DNA of 5,621 nucleotides, from the NCBI GenBank assembly GCA_903949225.1, contig CAJAYZ010000072.1, positions 1 through 5,621 on the forward strand, written 5' to 3'. The DNA comes from an uncultured Planctomycetaceae bacterium. Its GTDB lineage: Bacteria; Planctomycetota; Planctomycetia; Pirellulales; UBA1268. Positions 1-5,621 of the stretch are shown in pieces. Each line of letters starts with the position of its first letter. The first letter of the stretch is position 1. The notes beneath the pieces were generated by a model. It saw nothing but the letters and a program-made list of their open reading frames with translations, was not told the DNA's origin and ran no database searches. The position numbers and the translations under genes are program-made.

Positions 1-1523
1 CCGAGGTGATCTCGCTCCTCTTCAACGCCTTCTTCTCGTCGCTGATGGTGATGCTCGTCTTCTCCACCGGGATCCTCCTCTACAGCGGTCTCTACACGAC
101 GCCCGAAGCGCGGCTGCTGCTGACCCTGCCGGTCCGATCGGAGACGATCTTCGCCCACAAGTTTCAGGAGGCTTTCTGGTTTTCGAGTTGGGGATTCATC
201 CTCCTCGGCAGCCCGATGCTCACCGCGTACGGCATCGTCCGTCACGCCCCGTGGCCGTTCTTCGCCCTCCTCCTGCCGTTCATGGTGGCGTTCGTCGCCA
301 TCCCGGCGACCCTCGGCGGGATCCTCTGCCTGGCGATGGTCGCCTGGATGCCGCGGTTGCGGCTCCATGCCCTGTCGATCGCGTTGGGGGCCGCCCTGCT
401 GGCGATGATCGGCTTGGCCTGGATGGCCCTGGCGACGCCCCGAGCCGACACGATGTCGGCGGCCTGGTTCGAGCAGGTCTTCTCCCGGCTGTCGATCACC
501 GAGCAGCGGATGCTGCCGAGCTGGTGGCTCTCCAGCGGGCTCATCGAGGCTGCCGCCCGCGCCAAGGACGGCTCGGTGGCGCGTCACCAGGCCGAGGCCC
601 TCCGCTACCTCGCCGTCCTCATCTCCAACGCCCTGATGCTCCAGCTCGTCGGCCGCCAGGTCGCCGCCCGCCTTCACCGCCTTGGTGCCAGCCAACTGGT
701 CAGCGAGATCCCCACCCGGCGAAAGCGGCGGATGAGCTGGTTTGACGAGTTTCTCTCCCGCGCCGGCACGGCCCGCGGCCGGCCGCTCCGCCTCCTCATC
801 GTCAAGGATCTGCGCATCTTCCGCCGCGACATCTCGCAGTGGTCGCAGTTCGCCATCTTCTTCGGCCTCCTCGGCCTCTATTTCTGGAACGTCCGGATCT
901 TCAACTACCAGCACGCCTACGCGGCGATGATCGGATTTCTGAACCTCGCCGTCGTCGGGCTGATCCTCTCGACGTTCACGACCCGGTTCGTGTTCCCGAT
1001 GATCAGCCTCGAGGGGCGCCGGTTTTGGATCCTCGGCCTCCTTCCGGTAAACCGCGACCAGATCGTGTGGTCGAAGTTTCTCTTCTCGTTCGTCGGCGGG
1101 ATCGTCCCCTGCTGCGTGCTGGTGCTCTTGAGCGACACGATGCTCGGAATCGAGCCGTGGCTGATCGCCCTCCACGAGGTCTGCTGTGTCGTCCTCTGTG
1201 CCGGGCTCTCCGGGATTGCCGTCGGCATCGGCGCCCGGATGCCCGATCTCCGCGAGATCTCCCCGTCGAAGATCGCCTCGGGCTTCGGGGGAACCTTGAG
1301 CCTCGTGATCAGCTCGCTGTTCATCATCGCCGTCGTCCTCGTGACGGCCGTGCCGGTCCAACTCCGCTTCGCCGCCGAGGAGCGCGGCTTCGCCACGACC
1401 GGCTGGACGGCGGCCGACCGGGGCGTGGCCCTGGGGCTCACCGCCGCGGTTGTCCTCGGCCTCCTAGCGACCTTCCTCCCCCTCTTCCTCGGCCTCCGCG
1501 CCTTCCGCCGGCTGGAGCCATGA
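1..1523 (+). CDS. ABC-2-type exporter permease, 5' end cut by window edge
   Basis: Integral membrane subunit of a probable ABC exporter; the substrate cannot be told. The frame is open from the first base, and the GTG at 6 is only the first possible start, so the gene very likely begins upstream. Numbering from that GTG gives 505 residues. Hydrophobic segments lie near 8-30, 57-78, 84-115, 122-142, 281-298, 304-328, 360-381, 386-410, 430-452 and 474-498, with a possible one at 199-216. A charged cytoplasmic-looking stretch (about 218-280) contains KDLRIFRRDISQWSQ at 267-281. TTRFVFPMISLEGRRFW (325-341) and LPSWWLSSG (170-178) are motifs I associate from memory with the planctomycete 'putative ABC exporter' family. 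The two halves share an E-x-R...LPV...I...KF pattern, which suggests an internal duplication. There is no ATP-binding domain here; a separate ATPase gene would be expected upstream. The gene ends RRLEP at a TGA. The family call is firm to moderate; any substrate would be a guess. Confidence 0.82.
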   Translation, partial: EVISLLFNAFFSSLMVMLVFSTGILLYSGLYTTPEARLLLTLPVRSETIFAHKFQEAFWFSSWGFILLGSPMLTAYGIVRHAPWPFFALLLPFMVAFVAIPATLGGILCLAMVAWMPRLRLHALSIALGAALLAMIGLAWMALATPRADTMSAAWFEQVFSRLSITEQRMLPSWWLSSGLIEAAARAKDGSVARHQAEALRYLAVLISNALMLQLVGRQVAARLHRLGASQLVSEIPTRRKRRMSWFDEFLSRAGTARGRPLRLLIVKDLRIFRRDISQWSQFAIFFGLLGLYFWNVRIFNYQHAYAAMIGFLNLAVVGLILSTFTTRFVFPMISLEGRRFWILGLLPVNRDQIVWSKFLFSFVGGIVPCCVLVLLSDTMLGIEPWLIALHEVCCVVLCAGLSGIAVGIGARMPDLREISPSKIASGFGGTLSLVISSLFIIAVVLVTAVPVQLRFAAEERGFATTGWTAADRGVALGLTAAVVLGLLATFLPLFLGLRAFRRLEP

Positions 1524-1530
1524 TCCTCCC

Positions 1531-1555
1531 CGGCCGGCGGTTAGCCGGAGGGCCG
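1531..1555. repeat. GC-rich palindrome just after the permease gene
   Basis: CCGGC (1534-1538) and GCCGG (1544-1548) form a 5-bp stem around GGTTA. CGGCC (1531-1535) and GGCCG (1551-1555) give an alternative outer pairing. It starts 8 bases after the permease stop codon. No T-run follows, so it is a poor match to an intrinsic terminator. It could aid 3'-end formation or be a copy of a dispersed palindrome, and neither can be shown from one copy. Confidence 0.35.
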
Positions 1556-1621
1556 TTCTGCGGTTCTCCTCTAGACAGGGCAGCGGCGGGCGAGTTTCCT
1601 TAGGTCCGCCCCCTCTGTTGG

Positions 1622-1642
1622 CCGTGGAACAGCGATCCACGG
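1622..1642. repeat. Perfect 7-bp hairpin upstream of mqnA
   Basis: CCGTGGA (1622-1628) and TCCACGG (1636-1642) are perfect inverted repeats around the 7-base loop ACAGCGA, 30 bases before the first possible mqnA start. No T-run follows on the + strand. It could be an operator, a leader-RNA hairpin or a copy of an extragenic palindromic repeat. The structure is directly visible; its role is unknown. The rest of the 1524-1672 gap shows no promoter that I can recognise. Confidence 0.45.
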
Positions 1643-1672
1643 GCTCCAGCCACGACGAAAACGGGTCGGGGG

Positions 1673-2629
1673 ATGCGTTCCATGCCCCGCACAGCGATGC
1701 TCGACCATTCGCCCACCGTCGCCGGAATCGGCCGCATGTCCCTCGGTTTTCCATCCTCCGACCGGCGTTCCCCGCCAGAAACAGTCCCGATTCCGAAGGG
1801 GCCCGCCGCCCCGCCGGCCAGGGTGGGGGCCGTCCAATACCTCAACACCAAGCCGCTCGTCCATGGCCTCGCCGGCCCCGGGATCGCCTTGGAATACGAC
1901 CTCCCCAGCCGGCTGGCCGATCAACTCGCCGCCGGCAGCCTCGATGTGGCCCTGATCCCGTCGATCGAGTTCTTCCGCGGCGATGCCTACCGGCTCGTCT
2001 CCGACGCCTGCATCGGCTGCCGTGGGCCGGTGATGAGCGTGAAGGTCTTCTTCCGCAAGCGCCCCGACCGAATCGACACGCTCGCCGTTGACGAGGGCTC
2101 GCGGACGAGCGCCACCCTGGCGCGGATCCTTCTGGCCCACCGCTGTGGCGTCGCCCCCCAGATCGATGTCCTGCCGCTCGAGGACGATATCTCCGCCACC
2201 ACGGCCGACGCCGTCCTCCTCATCGGCGATCGGGCGATCGGCGGGCAGCGTGGCAACTTCGAGACGGTCTGGGATCTCGGCGAGGAGTGGTGCCGCTGGA
2301 CCGGCTTGCCGTTCGTGTTCGCCGTCTGGGCAGCGCGGCGCGACGTCCCCGAGGCCACGCTTCGCCGCCTCGAACCGCTCCTCAACGCCGCCCGTGACGC
2401 CGGCCGGGCCAACTTCGCCTCGATCGCGGCCGCCGAAGCGAAGGGGCATGGCCTCACCGTCCCCCAATGCCTCGGCTACCTCCGCGACAATCTCCACTAC
2501 GATCTCGGCTTCCGGGAACGGGCGGCCCTGGCGCTGTTCCACGACCGGGCCGCGGCCCTCTCCCTCGCTCCGAAGGGGATCGACCTCGATCGGGCCCTCG
2601 CCCTCCCCGGGGCGCCGATGTCACAATGA
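1673..2629 (+). CDS. mqnA: Chorismate dehydratase MqnA (futalosine menaquinone pathway)
   Basis: Cytoplasmic enzyme that dehydrates chorismate to 3-enolpyruvylbenzoate (3-[(1-carboxyvinyl)oxy]benzoate), the entry step of the futalosine route to menaquinone. The fold is of the periplasmic-binding-protein type. Numbered from the ATG at 1673 (318 residues), the family core starts at about residue 51 with VGAVQYLNTKPL, the MqnA opening motif with its conserved Asn. It continues with DVALIPSIEFF (91-101), VDEGSRTSATLAR (139-151), VLLIGDRAI (181-189) and FETVWDLGEEWCRWTGLPFVFAVWA (196-220), all typical of MqnA. The roughly 50 residues before the core are Pro/Arg-rich and not expected in the family. 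ATGs at 1682, 1697 and 1736 are in frame, none has a clear ribosome binding site, and the true start may be one of these. The stop TGA overlaps the mqnC start as ATGA, so the genes are probably translationally coupled. The MqnA assignment is secure; the start is not. Confidence 0.93.
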   Translation: MRSMPRTAMLDHSPTVAGIGRMSLGFPSSDRRSPPETVPIPKGPAAPPARVGAVQYLNTKPLVHGLAGPGIALEYDLPSRLADQLAAGSLDVALIPSIEFFRGDAYRLVSDACIGCRGPVMSVKVFFRKRPDRIDTLAVDEGSRTSATLARILLAHRCGVAPQIDVLPLEDDISATTADAVLLIGDRAIGGQRGNFETVWDLGEEWCRWTGLPFVFAVWAARRDVPEATLRRLEPLLNAARDAGRANFASIAAAEAKGHGLTVPQCLGYLRDNLHYDLGFRERAALALFHDRAAALSLAPKGIDLDRALALPGAPMSQ

Positions 2630-3858
2630 CAGGGTCTTCACTCCCTGCGGATTCCAACACCATGACGCCAAGCATCAACCGCATCCTGGACGACACCGTT
2701 GCCGGAAAGAGGCTGTCGGCTGCCGACGCCCTCGTCCTCCTCCAGTCGTCTCACCTGGCCTCGATCGGCCGGGCGGCCAATGCCGTCACGGCGCGGCTCC
2801 ATCCGGAACCGTATCGCACCTACAACATCGATCGCAACATCAACTACACCAACGTCTGCACGGCGGTGTGTGACTTCTGCGCCTTCTACCGGCCGCCGAA
2901 GCATGCCGAGGGCTATGTCCTCGACCGCGACGTGCTGATGGGGAAGATCGCCGAGATGGTCTCTGTCGGCGGCGACCAAATCCTCCTCCAGGGCGGACTC
3001 CATCCGACGCTCGAACTGGAGTGGTATGAGGACCTCCTCCGCGACATCAAGGCGCGCTTCCCGCAGGTCAACGTCCACGGCTTCTCGCCCCCCGAGATCT
3101 ACCACTTCACGAAGATCTCCAAGCGTCCCCTCCGGGAGGTGCTCGAGCGCCTCGCCCGGGCCGGGCTCGGCTCGCTCCCCGGAGGCGGCGGCGAGATCCT
3201 CGTCGACCGGGTGCGGAAGGAGATCACGCGCGGCAAGGTCCTTACCGACGACTGGCTCAACGTCCACCGCGAGTGGCACGCCGTCGGCGGGCGGAGCACC
3301 GCGACGATGATGTTTGGCCATGTCGAGACGCTCGCCGAGCGGGTCGAGCATCTCGAGCGGATCCGCGAGCTCCAGGACGAGACGGGGGGACTAACGGCCT
3401 TCATCTGTTGGTCGTTCCAGCCCGAGAACACCGACCTAGCCACGATCCCGCCGGCCGGACCGTTTGACTACCTGCGAACGCAGGCCGTCGCCCGGCTGTT
3501 CCTCGACAACGTCCCCAACATCCAGTCGAGCTGGGTGACCCAAGGGCGGGAGATCGGCCAGCTCGCCCTCCTCTTCGGCGCCAACGACATGGGGAGCCTG
3601 ATGCTCGAGGAGAACGTCGTCAGCGCCGCCGGCACCGTCCACCACCTCACGCTCGCCGAGATGCGCTCGGCGATCTCGGAGCTCGGCTGGATCCCGCGCC
3701 GCCGCAACGTGTTTTACGAACTGTTCGAAGACGAAGCCGACGGCCCGCTTCCGACGGCGCTCCCGGCGGCAACCGCTTCGTGCGGCCCCACGGGCTGCGG
3801 GTCGGCAGGCCCGGCGCTCCTTCAGCCGAGCCTCGTGTCGGCTGCGGCGAAGTCGTGA
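2626..3858 (+). CDS. mqnC: Radical-SAM dehypoxanthine futalosine cyclase MqnC
   Basis: Cytoplasmic iron-sulfur enzyme that uses S-adenosylmethionine radical chemistry to cyclise dehypoxanthine futalosine to its spiro (cyclic) form in the futalosine menaquinone pathway. From the ATG at 2626 the protein has 410 residues. The radical-SAM motif C-x3-C-x2-C is Cys78, Cys82 and Cys85 within NYTNVCTAVCDFCAFYR, which should bind the [4Fe-4S] cluster. MqnC hallmarks follow: QILLQGGLHPTLELEWYEDL, SLPGGGGEILVDRVRKE, TATMMFGHVETLAERVEHL, RELQDETGGLTAFI and GANDMGSLMLEENVVSAAGT. NYTNVC with FCAFYR, together with the HP-x3-LEWYEDLL segment, favours MqnC over the related MqnE. The 2626 ATG overlaps the mqnA stop (ATGA); the ATG at 2662 (MTPSINRILDD) matches the usual N-terminus better and would give 398 residues. 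A C-terminal tail of about 35 Ala/Pro/Ser-rich residues holds CGPTGC (Cys386, Cys391) and looks like an addition to the family core. The end overlaps the next gene by 4 bases. Confidence 0.95.
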   Translation: MTGSSLPADSNTMTPSINRILDDTVAGKRLSAADALVLLQSSHLASIGRAANAVTARLHPEPYRTYNIDRNINYTNVCTAVCDFCAFYRPPKHAEGYVLDRDVLMGKIAEMVSVGGDQILLQGGLHPTLELEWYEDLLRDIKARFPQVNVHGFSPPEIYHFTKISKRPLREVLERLARAGLGSLPGGGGEILVDRVRKEITRGKVLTDDWLNVHREWHAVGGRSTATMMFGHVETLAERVEHLERIRELQDETGGLTAFICWSFQPENTDLATIPPAGPFDYLRTQAVARLFLDNVPNIQSSWVTQGREIGQLALLFGANDMGSLMLEENVVSAAGTVHHLTLAEMRSAISELGWIPRRRNVFYELFEDEADGPLPTALPAATASCGPTGCGSAGPALLQPSLVSAAAKS

Positions 3859-5117
3859 GCCGGGCCGAACCGCTCCACCTCCGGGCCCGGTGGATCGTGC
3901 CGGTCGGTGGGCCGGCAATCGAAGATGGCTGGCTGCGGATCGAGCAGGGACGGATCGTGGCGATCGGTCGGCGCAATCTCCCTGGAAACCCACCCTCCGG
4001 CCGGAGCATCGACCTCGGCGATTCGATCGTCCTTCCCGGCCTCGTCAACGCTCATACCCACCTCGAGTTTTCCGATCTCGAGCGGCCGCTCGATGCCGAA
4101 GGGGGCCTCCCCGGTTGGATCGCCCGCGTCGTCGCCCTCCGCCGGGCCCGACCTTCAGGCCTCGAGGAAGCGGCCCGGCTCGCGGGCAGCCTCCGGGCTG
4201 GCCTCGCCGAGAGCCTCTCGTTTGGCGTGACAACGATCGGCGAGATCGCCACCGCCGTGCCGCGGGGAGTCTATCCGTCGATCGGGCCGCGGGTGCGCGT
4301 CTATCGCGAGGTGCTCGGCTTGTCGTTCACGGGAGGGAGCCTTCCCGGGGCCATAGCCCGCGACCTCAATCGGCTCGGAGATTCCGCCGGGATCTCCCCT
4401 CATGCCCCGATGACAGTCTCGTTAGCCCTCGGCAAGGCACTGCTCCGCGAAGCGGCCAGGCGCGATCTTCCCGTGACGATGCACCTCGCGGAGAGCCTCG
4501 CGGAACTCGCCTACGTCACCGGCGGCGGCGGGCCGTTCCGCGATCTGTTTTCAACCCTCGGCGCCTGGCCGGCCGATCGGCCTCCGCCCGTGCTCCCGCC
4601 GTCGGATTGGATCAGCAGGCTTGCCCGCGTGCGCCGCGGGAGCGTCGTCCATGGCACGTTCCTTGGGGAGCCCCCCGACGCCACGGCCCTCGACCGTCTC
4701 GCCCGCCACCGCGACCGGCTCGGCGTCGTTGTCTGTCCGCGCACGACGAGGCTTCTCTCCGGGCGGCTCCCGCCGGTGAGGCAATTCCTCGCCGCGGGCG
4801 TCCGCGTGGCGATCGGCACCGACAGCCGAGCTTCGAATCCCGATCTTTCGGTCCTCGGAGAGGCCCGGGAGCTCGTTGGCTCAGGCGTCGTGTCACCGGC
4901 TGAAGCCTTGCGAATGATGACTTCCGACGCCGCCTGGAACGTGGCGCACGAAGTGCGAGCCGGATCGATTGCCGTCGGCCGCCCCGCCGATCTCGTCGTC
5001 CTCGCCCCTTCGGGCCCATTTGCCGATCCGCTCGAGGCAATCCTCCGCCCCGATACCCGCGTCGCGGCCACGCTTCGAGCGGGCCGAGTTCTCCACGGCC
5101 ACCTCGCCAGCGGGTGA
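3855..5117 (+). CDS. COG0402-type amidohydrolase, probable 6-aminodeoxyfutalosine deaminase
   Basis: Metal-dependent hydrolase or deaminase of the amidohydrolase superfamily, cytoplasmic, 420 residues from the GTG at 3855. That start is chosen because it overlaps the mqnC stop as GTGA and yields the usual N-terminus (RARWIVPVGGPAIEDGWLRIEQGRIVAIG, a beta-sandwich segment). Upstream in-frame ATGs from 3780 lie inside mqnC. Visible metal and catalytic residues are H67 and H69 (NAHTHLEF), H183 (SPHAPMTVS), H210 and E213 (HLAES), H266 (VVHGTFL) and D323 (GTDSRASNPDLS). This is the deaminase-type set seen in TrzN, S-adenosylhomocysteine deaminase and aminodeoxyfutalosine deaminase relatives. The C-terminal VRAGSIAVGRPADLVVL segment closes the small domain. 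Coupling to mqnA-mqnC suggests conversion of 6-aminodeoxyfutalosine (the MqnE product) to futalosine for MqnB. Other nucleoside or triazine-like substrates cannot be excluded by sequence alone. Family assignment is firm; substrate is inferred from context. Confidence 0.88.
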   Translation: MSRAEPLHLRARWIVPVGGPAIEDGWLRIEQGRIVAIGRRNLPGNPPSGRSIDLGDSIVLPGLVNAHTHLEFSDLERPLDAEGGLPGWIARVVALRRARPSGLEEAARLAGSLRAGLAESLSFGVTTIGEIATAVPRGVYPSIGPRVRVYREVLGLSFTGGSLPGAIARDLNRLGDSAGISPHAPMTVSLALGKALLREAARRDLPVTMHLAESLAELAYVTGGGGPFRDLFSTLGAWPADRPPPVLPPSDWISRLARVRRGSVVHGTFLGEPPDATALDRLARHRDRLGVVVCPRTTRLLSGRLPPVRQFLAAGVRVAIGTDSRASNPDLSVLGEARELVGSGVVSPAEALRMMTSDAAWNVAHEVRAGSIAVGRPADLVVLAPSGPFADPLEAILRPDTRVAATLRAGRVLHGHLASG

Positions 5118-5122
5118 GGTGG
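5099..5122. repeat. Inverted repeat spanning the amidohydrolase stop codon
   Basis: CCACCTC (5099-5105) and GAGGTGG (5116-5122) form a 7-bp perfect stem with a 10-base loop that includes the first base of the stop codon TGA (5115-5117). Downstream there is only a short CTCCTTTGG stretch, so it is a weak terminator candidate for the mqn cluster. It could also be chance in G+C-rich coding sequence. Confidence 0.3.
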
Positions 5123-5189
5123 GCGAAGCTCCTTTGGGGATCCGGACTGCTCACGAGAACGCTCGCACGACAGGCAGCCGAAAAGGCTT

Positions 5190-5206
5190 GCCTTGCTCGG
5201 CAAGGC
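5190..5206. repeat. Perfect 7-bp hairpin in the gap before the nucleotidyltransferase
   Basis: GCCTTGC (5190-5196) and GCAAGGC (5200-5206) pair perfectly around a TCG loop. On the + strand no T-run follows. Read on the - strand the hairpin is followed by AAGCCTTTT, closer to an intrinsic terminator, but no - strand gene is visible to the right. A second, looser inverted repeat, GCGTGG (5205-5210) with CCACGC (5232-5237), lies beside it. The rest of 5118-5284 holds no gene that I can support and is less G+C-rich than the flanking genes. Confidence 0.4.
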
Positions 5207-5256
5207 GTGGCGTGAAACGGCTGGCAAGACACCACGCTCAGAAACGGCGTACGACG

Positions 5257-5286
5257 TTGCCTCCTTGACAGGGGTGGAAATACAAT
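5257..5286 (+). promoter_or_regulatory. Possible sigma-70-like promoter for the nucleotidyltransferase gene
   Basis: TACAAT at 5281-5286 matches five of six bases of the -10 consensus. TTGCCT at 5257-5262 matches four of six bases of the -35 consensus at an 18-base spacing. Transcription would then begin near 5293, next to the ATG at 5294, giving a leaderless message. A perfect TTGACA at 5265-5270 is also present but is only 10 bases from TACAAT, too close to act with it. This is a pattern match only. Confidence 0.25.
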
Positions 5287-5316
5287 GACCGCCATGAACG
5301 AGACGTTGACACCCCT
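5270..5316. repeat. Inverted repeat flanking the nucleotidyltransferase start
   Basis: AGGGGTG (5270-5276), which overlaps the possible ribosome binding site, is complementary to CACCCCT (5310-5316) inside the coding region, with 33 bases between. If transcribed with a leader, pairing could hide the initiation region. GACGTTG also occurs twice as a direct repeat, at 5253-5259 and 5302-5308. These are short matches and may be chance. Confidence 0.25.
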
Positions 5317-5621
5317 TTGGGCGATCACCGAGGCGCGGCTGATGGCGGCCGTGGACCGGCTAGTCTCGGCTGCAGATCCATCGAAGGTGCTTCTCTTTGG
5401 TTCCCACGCGAGAGGTGACGCCGACAGCCACAGCGACGTCGATTTGATCGTCGTCGAGCGAACGGTGGCGAACCGTTTCGAGGAGACGGTCAGGCTCCAT
5501 CAGGCTCTCACTGGCCTGCTCCTCCCGGCCGACATCCTTGTCGTGAGCGAGGCAGAGTTCGATGAGCGGTCGAGGACTCCAGGAACCGTCGAGCATTCCG
5601 CGGCCAACGAGGGGCGTGTGC
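5285..5621 (+). CDS. MNT-type minimal nucleotidyltransferase, 3' end cut by window edge
   Basis: Small nucleotidyltransferase of the polymerase-beta superfamily. In characterised HEPN/MNT toxin-antitoxin pairs the MNT partner neutralises the HEPN RNase by transferring AMP groups to it. From the ATG at 5285, 112 codons are visible and the frame is still open at the right edge. The nucleotidyltransferase signature GS-x10-D-x-D is intact: G39-S40 and D51, D53 in FGSHARGDADSHSDVDL. A probable third acidic residue is D83 in PADILVV. The end, TPGTVEHSAANEGRV, resembles the last residues of many such proteins (TPGTV...A..EGRVLYE), so only a few residues are probably missing. A second in-frame ATG at 5294 is an alternative start. 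The G-rich AGGGGTGG at 5270-5277 is a possible, non-canonical ribosome binding site for the first ATG. No partner gene is visible upstream; a HEPN gene, if present, should lie just beyond the window. Family is firm; the antitoxin role is inferred. Confidence 0.85.
   Translation, partial: MTAMNETLTPLWAITEARLMAAVDRLVSAADPSKVLLFGSHARGDADSHSDVDLIVVERTVANRFEETVRLHQALTGLLLPADILVVSEAEFDERSRTPGTVEHSAANEGRV

Noticed and set aside
839..1603. Open frame of 254 codons in another + frame inside the permease gene
   Set aside because: Arg/Pro-rich translation typical of a frame shadow; the overlapping permease has clear membrane segments and family motifs.
1571..2542. Long open frame on the - strand (323 codons) across mqnA
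   Set aside because: It lies antisense to a clear mqnA and its translation is Gly/Arg/Glu-rich with no recognisable motif. Such shadow frames are normal in G+C-rich DNA.
2467..2625. Upstream extension of the mqnC frame into mqnA
   Set aside because: The extension is Pro/Arg/Gly-rich shadow sequence of mqnA. The ATG at 2626 (ATGA overlap) or at 2662 fits the family N-terminus.
3780..3854. Upstream ATG start for the amidohydrolase frame
   Set aside because: It lies inside the mqnC tail and adds residues not expected in the family; the GTG at 3855 gives the standard start and a coupled junction.
3890..4903. Open frame of 337 codons overlapping the amidohydrolase in another frame
   Set aside because: Strongly Arg/Pro-biased with no motifs; the amidohydrolase frame contains the full metal-site set.
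5190..5206. Intrinsic terminator for the mqn cluster at the GCCTTGC/GCAAGGC hairpin
   Set aside because: No T-run follows on the + strand; kept only as a hairpin.
5265..5270. Perfect TTGACA as a -35 element
   Set aside because: No -10-like hexamer lies 16-18 bases downstream; TACAAT is only 10 bases away.
5360..5596. 78-codon open frame on the - strand
   Set aside because: Antisense shadow of the nucleotidyltransferase, which carries an intact catalytic motif.

Overview
The window is high-G+C bacterial DNA (roughly two thirds G+C by eye, with strong G/C bias at third codon positions). It looks like a chromosomal segment from a planctomycete. The main clue is the first gene, a large ABC-2-type exporter permease with the motifs KDLRIFRRDISQWSQ, TTRFVFPMISLEGRRFW and LPSWWLSSG, which I associate from memory with planctomycete genomes. 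The futalosine menaquinone genes fit this, because that pathway is used by planctomycetes among other groups. The taxon is an inference; no rRNA or other marker is present.

Layout (all genes on the + strand): (1) 1-1523, an ABC exporter permease whose 5' end lies outside the window. (2) 1524-1672, a gap of about 150 bp with two palindromes and no recognisable promoter. (3) 1673-5117, a compact three-gene cluster: mqnA (chorismate dehydratase), mqnC (radical-SAM dehypoxanthine futalosine cyclase) and a COG0402-type amidohydrolase. Each junction is a 4-base start/stop overlap (ATGA, then GTGA), so the three genes are probably co-transcribed and translationally coupled. (4) 5118-5284, a less G+C-rich gap of about 170 bp with a perfect short hairpin and promoter-like hexamers. 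(5) 5285 to the right edge, a MNT-type minimal nucleotidyltransferase of the kind usually paired with a HEPN protein, cut by the window end.

The mqn cluster supplies two confirmed steps of the futalosine route from chorismate to menaquinone: MqnA makes 3-enolpyruvylbenzoate and MqnC cyclises dehypoxanthine futalosine. The coupled amidohydrolase is the best candidate for the 6-aminodeoxyfutalosine deaminase that links MqnE and MqnB in organisms using the deaminating branch. mqnB, mqnD and mqnE are not in the window. The permease and the nucleotidyltransferase appear functionally unrelated to the cluster. I found no rRNA, tRNA, CRISPR array, insertion sequence or clearly novel system. The points most worth following up are the deaminase assignment, the Cys-containing tail of MqnC, the palindromes before mqnA and the possible leaderless start of the nucleotidyltransferase.
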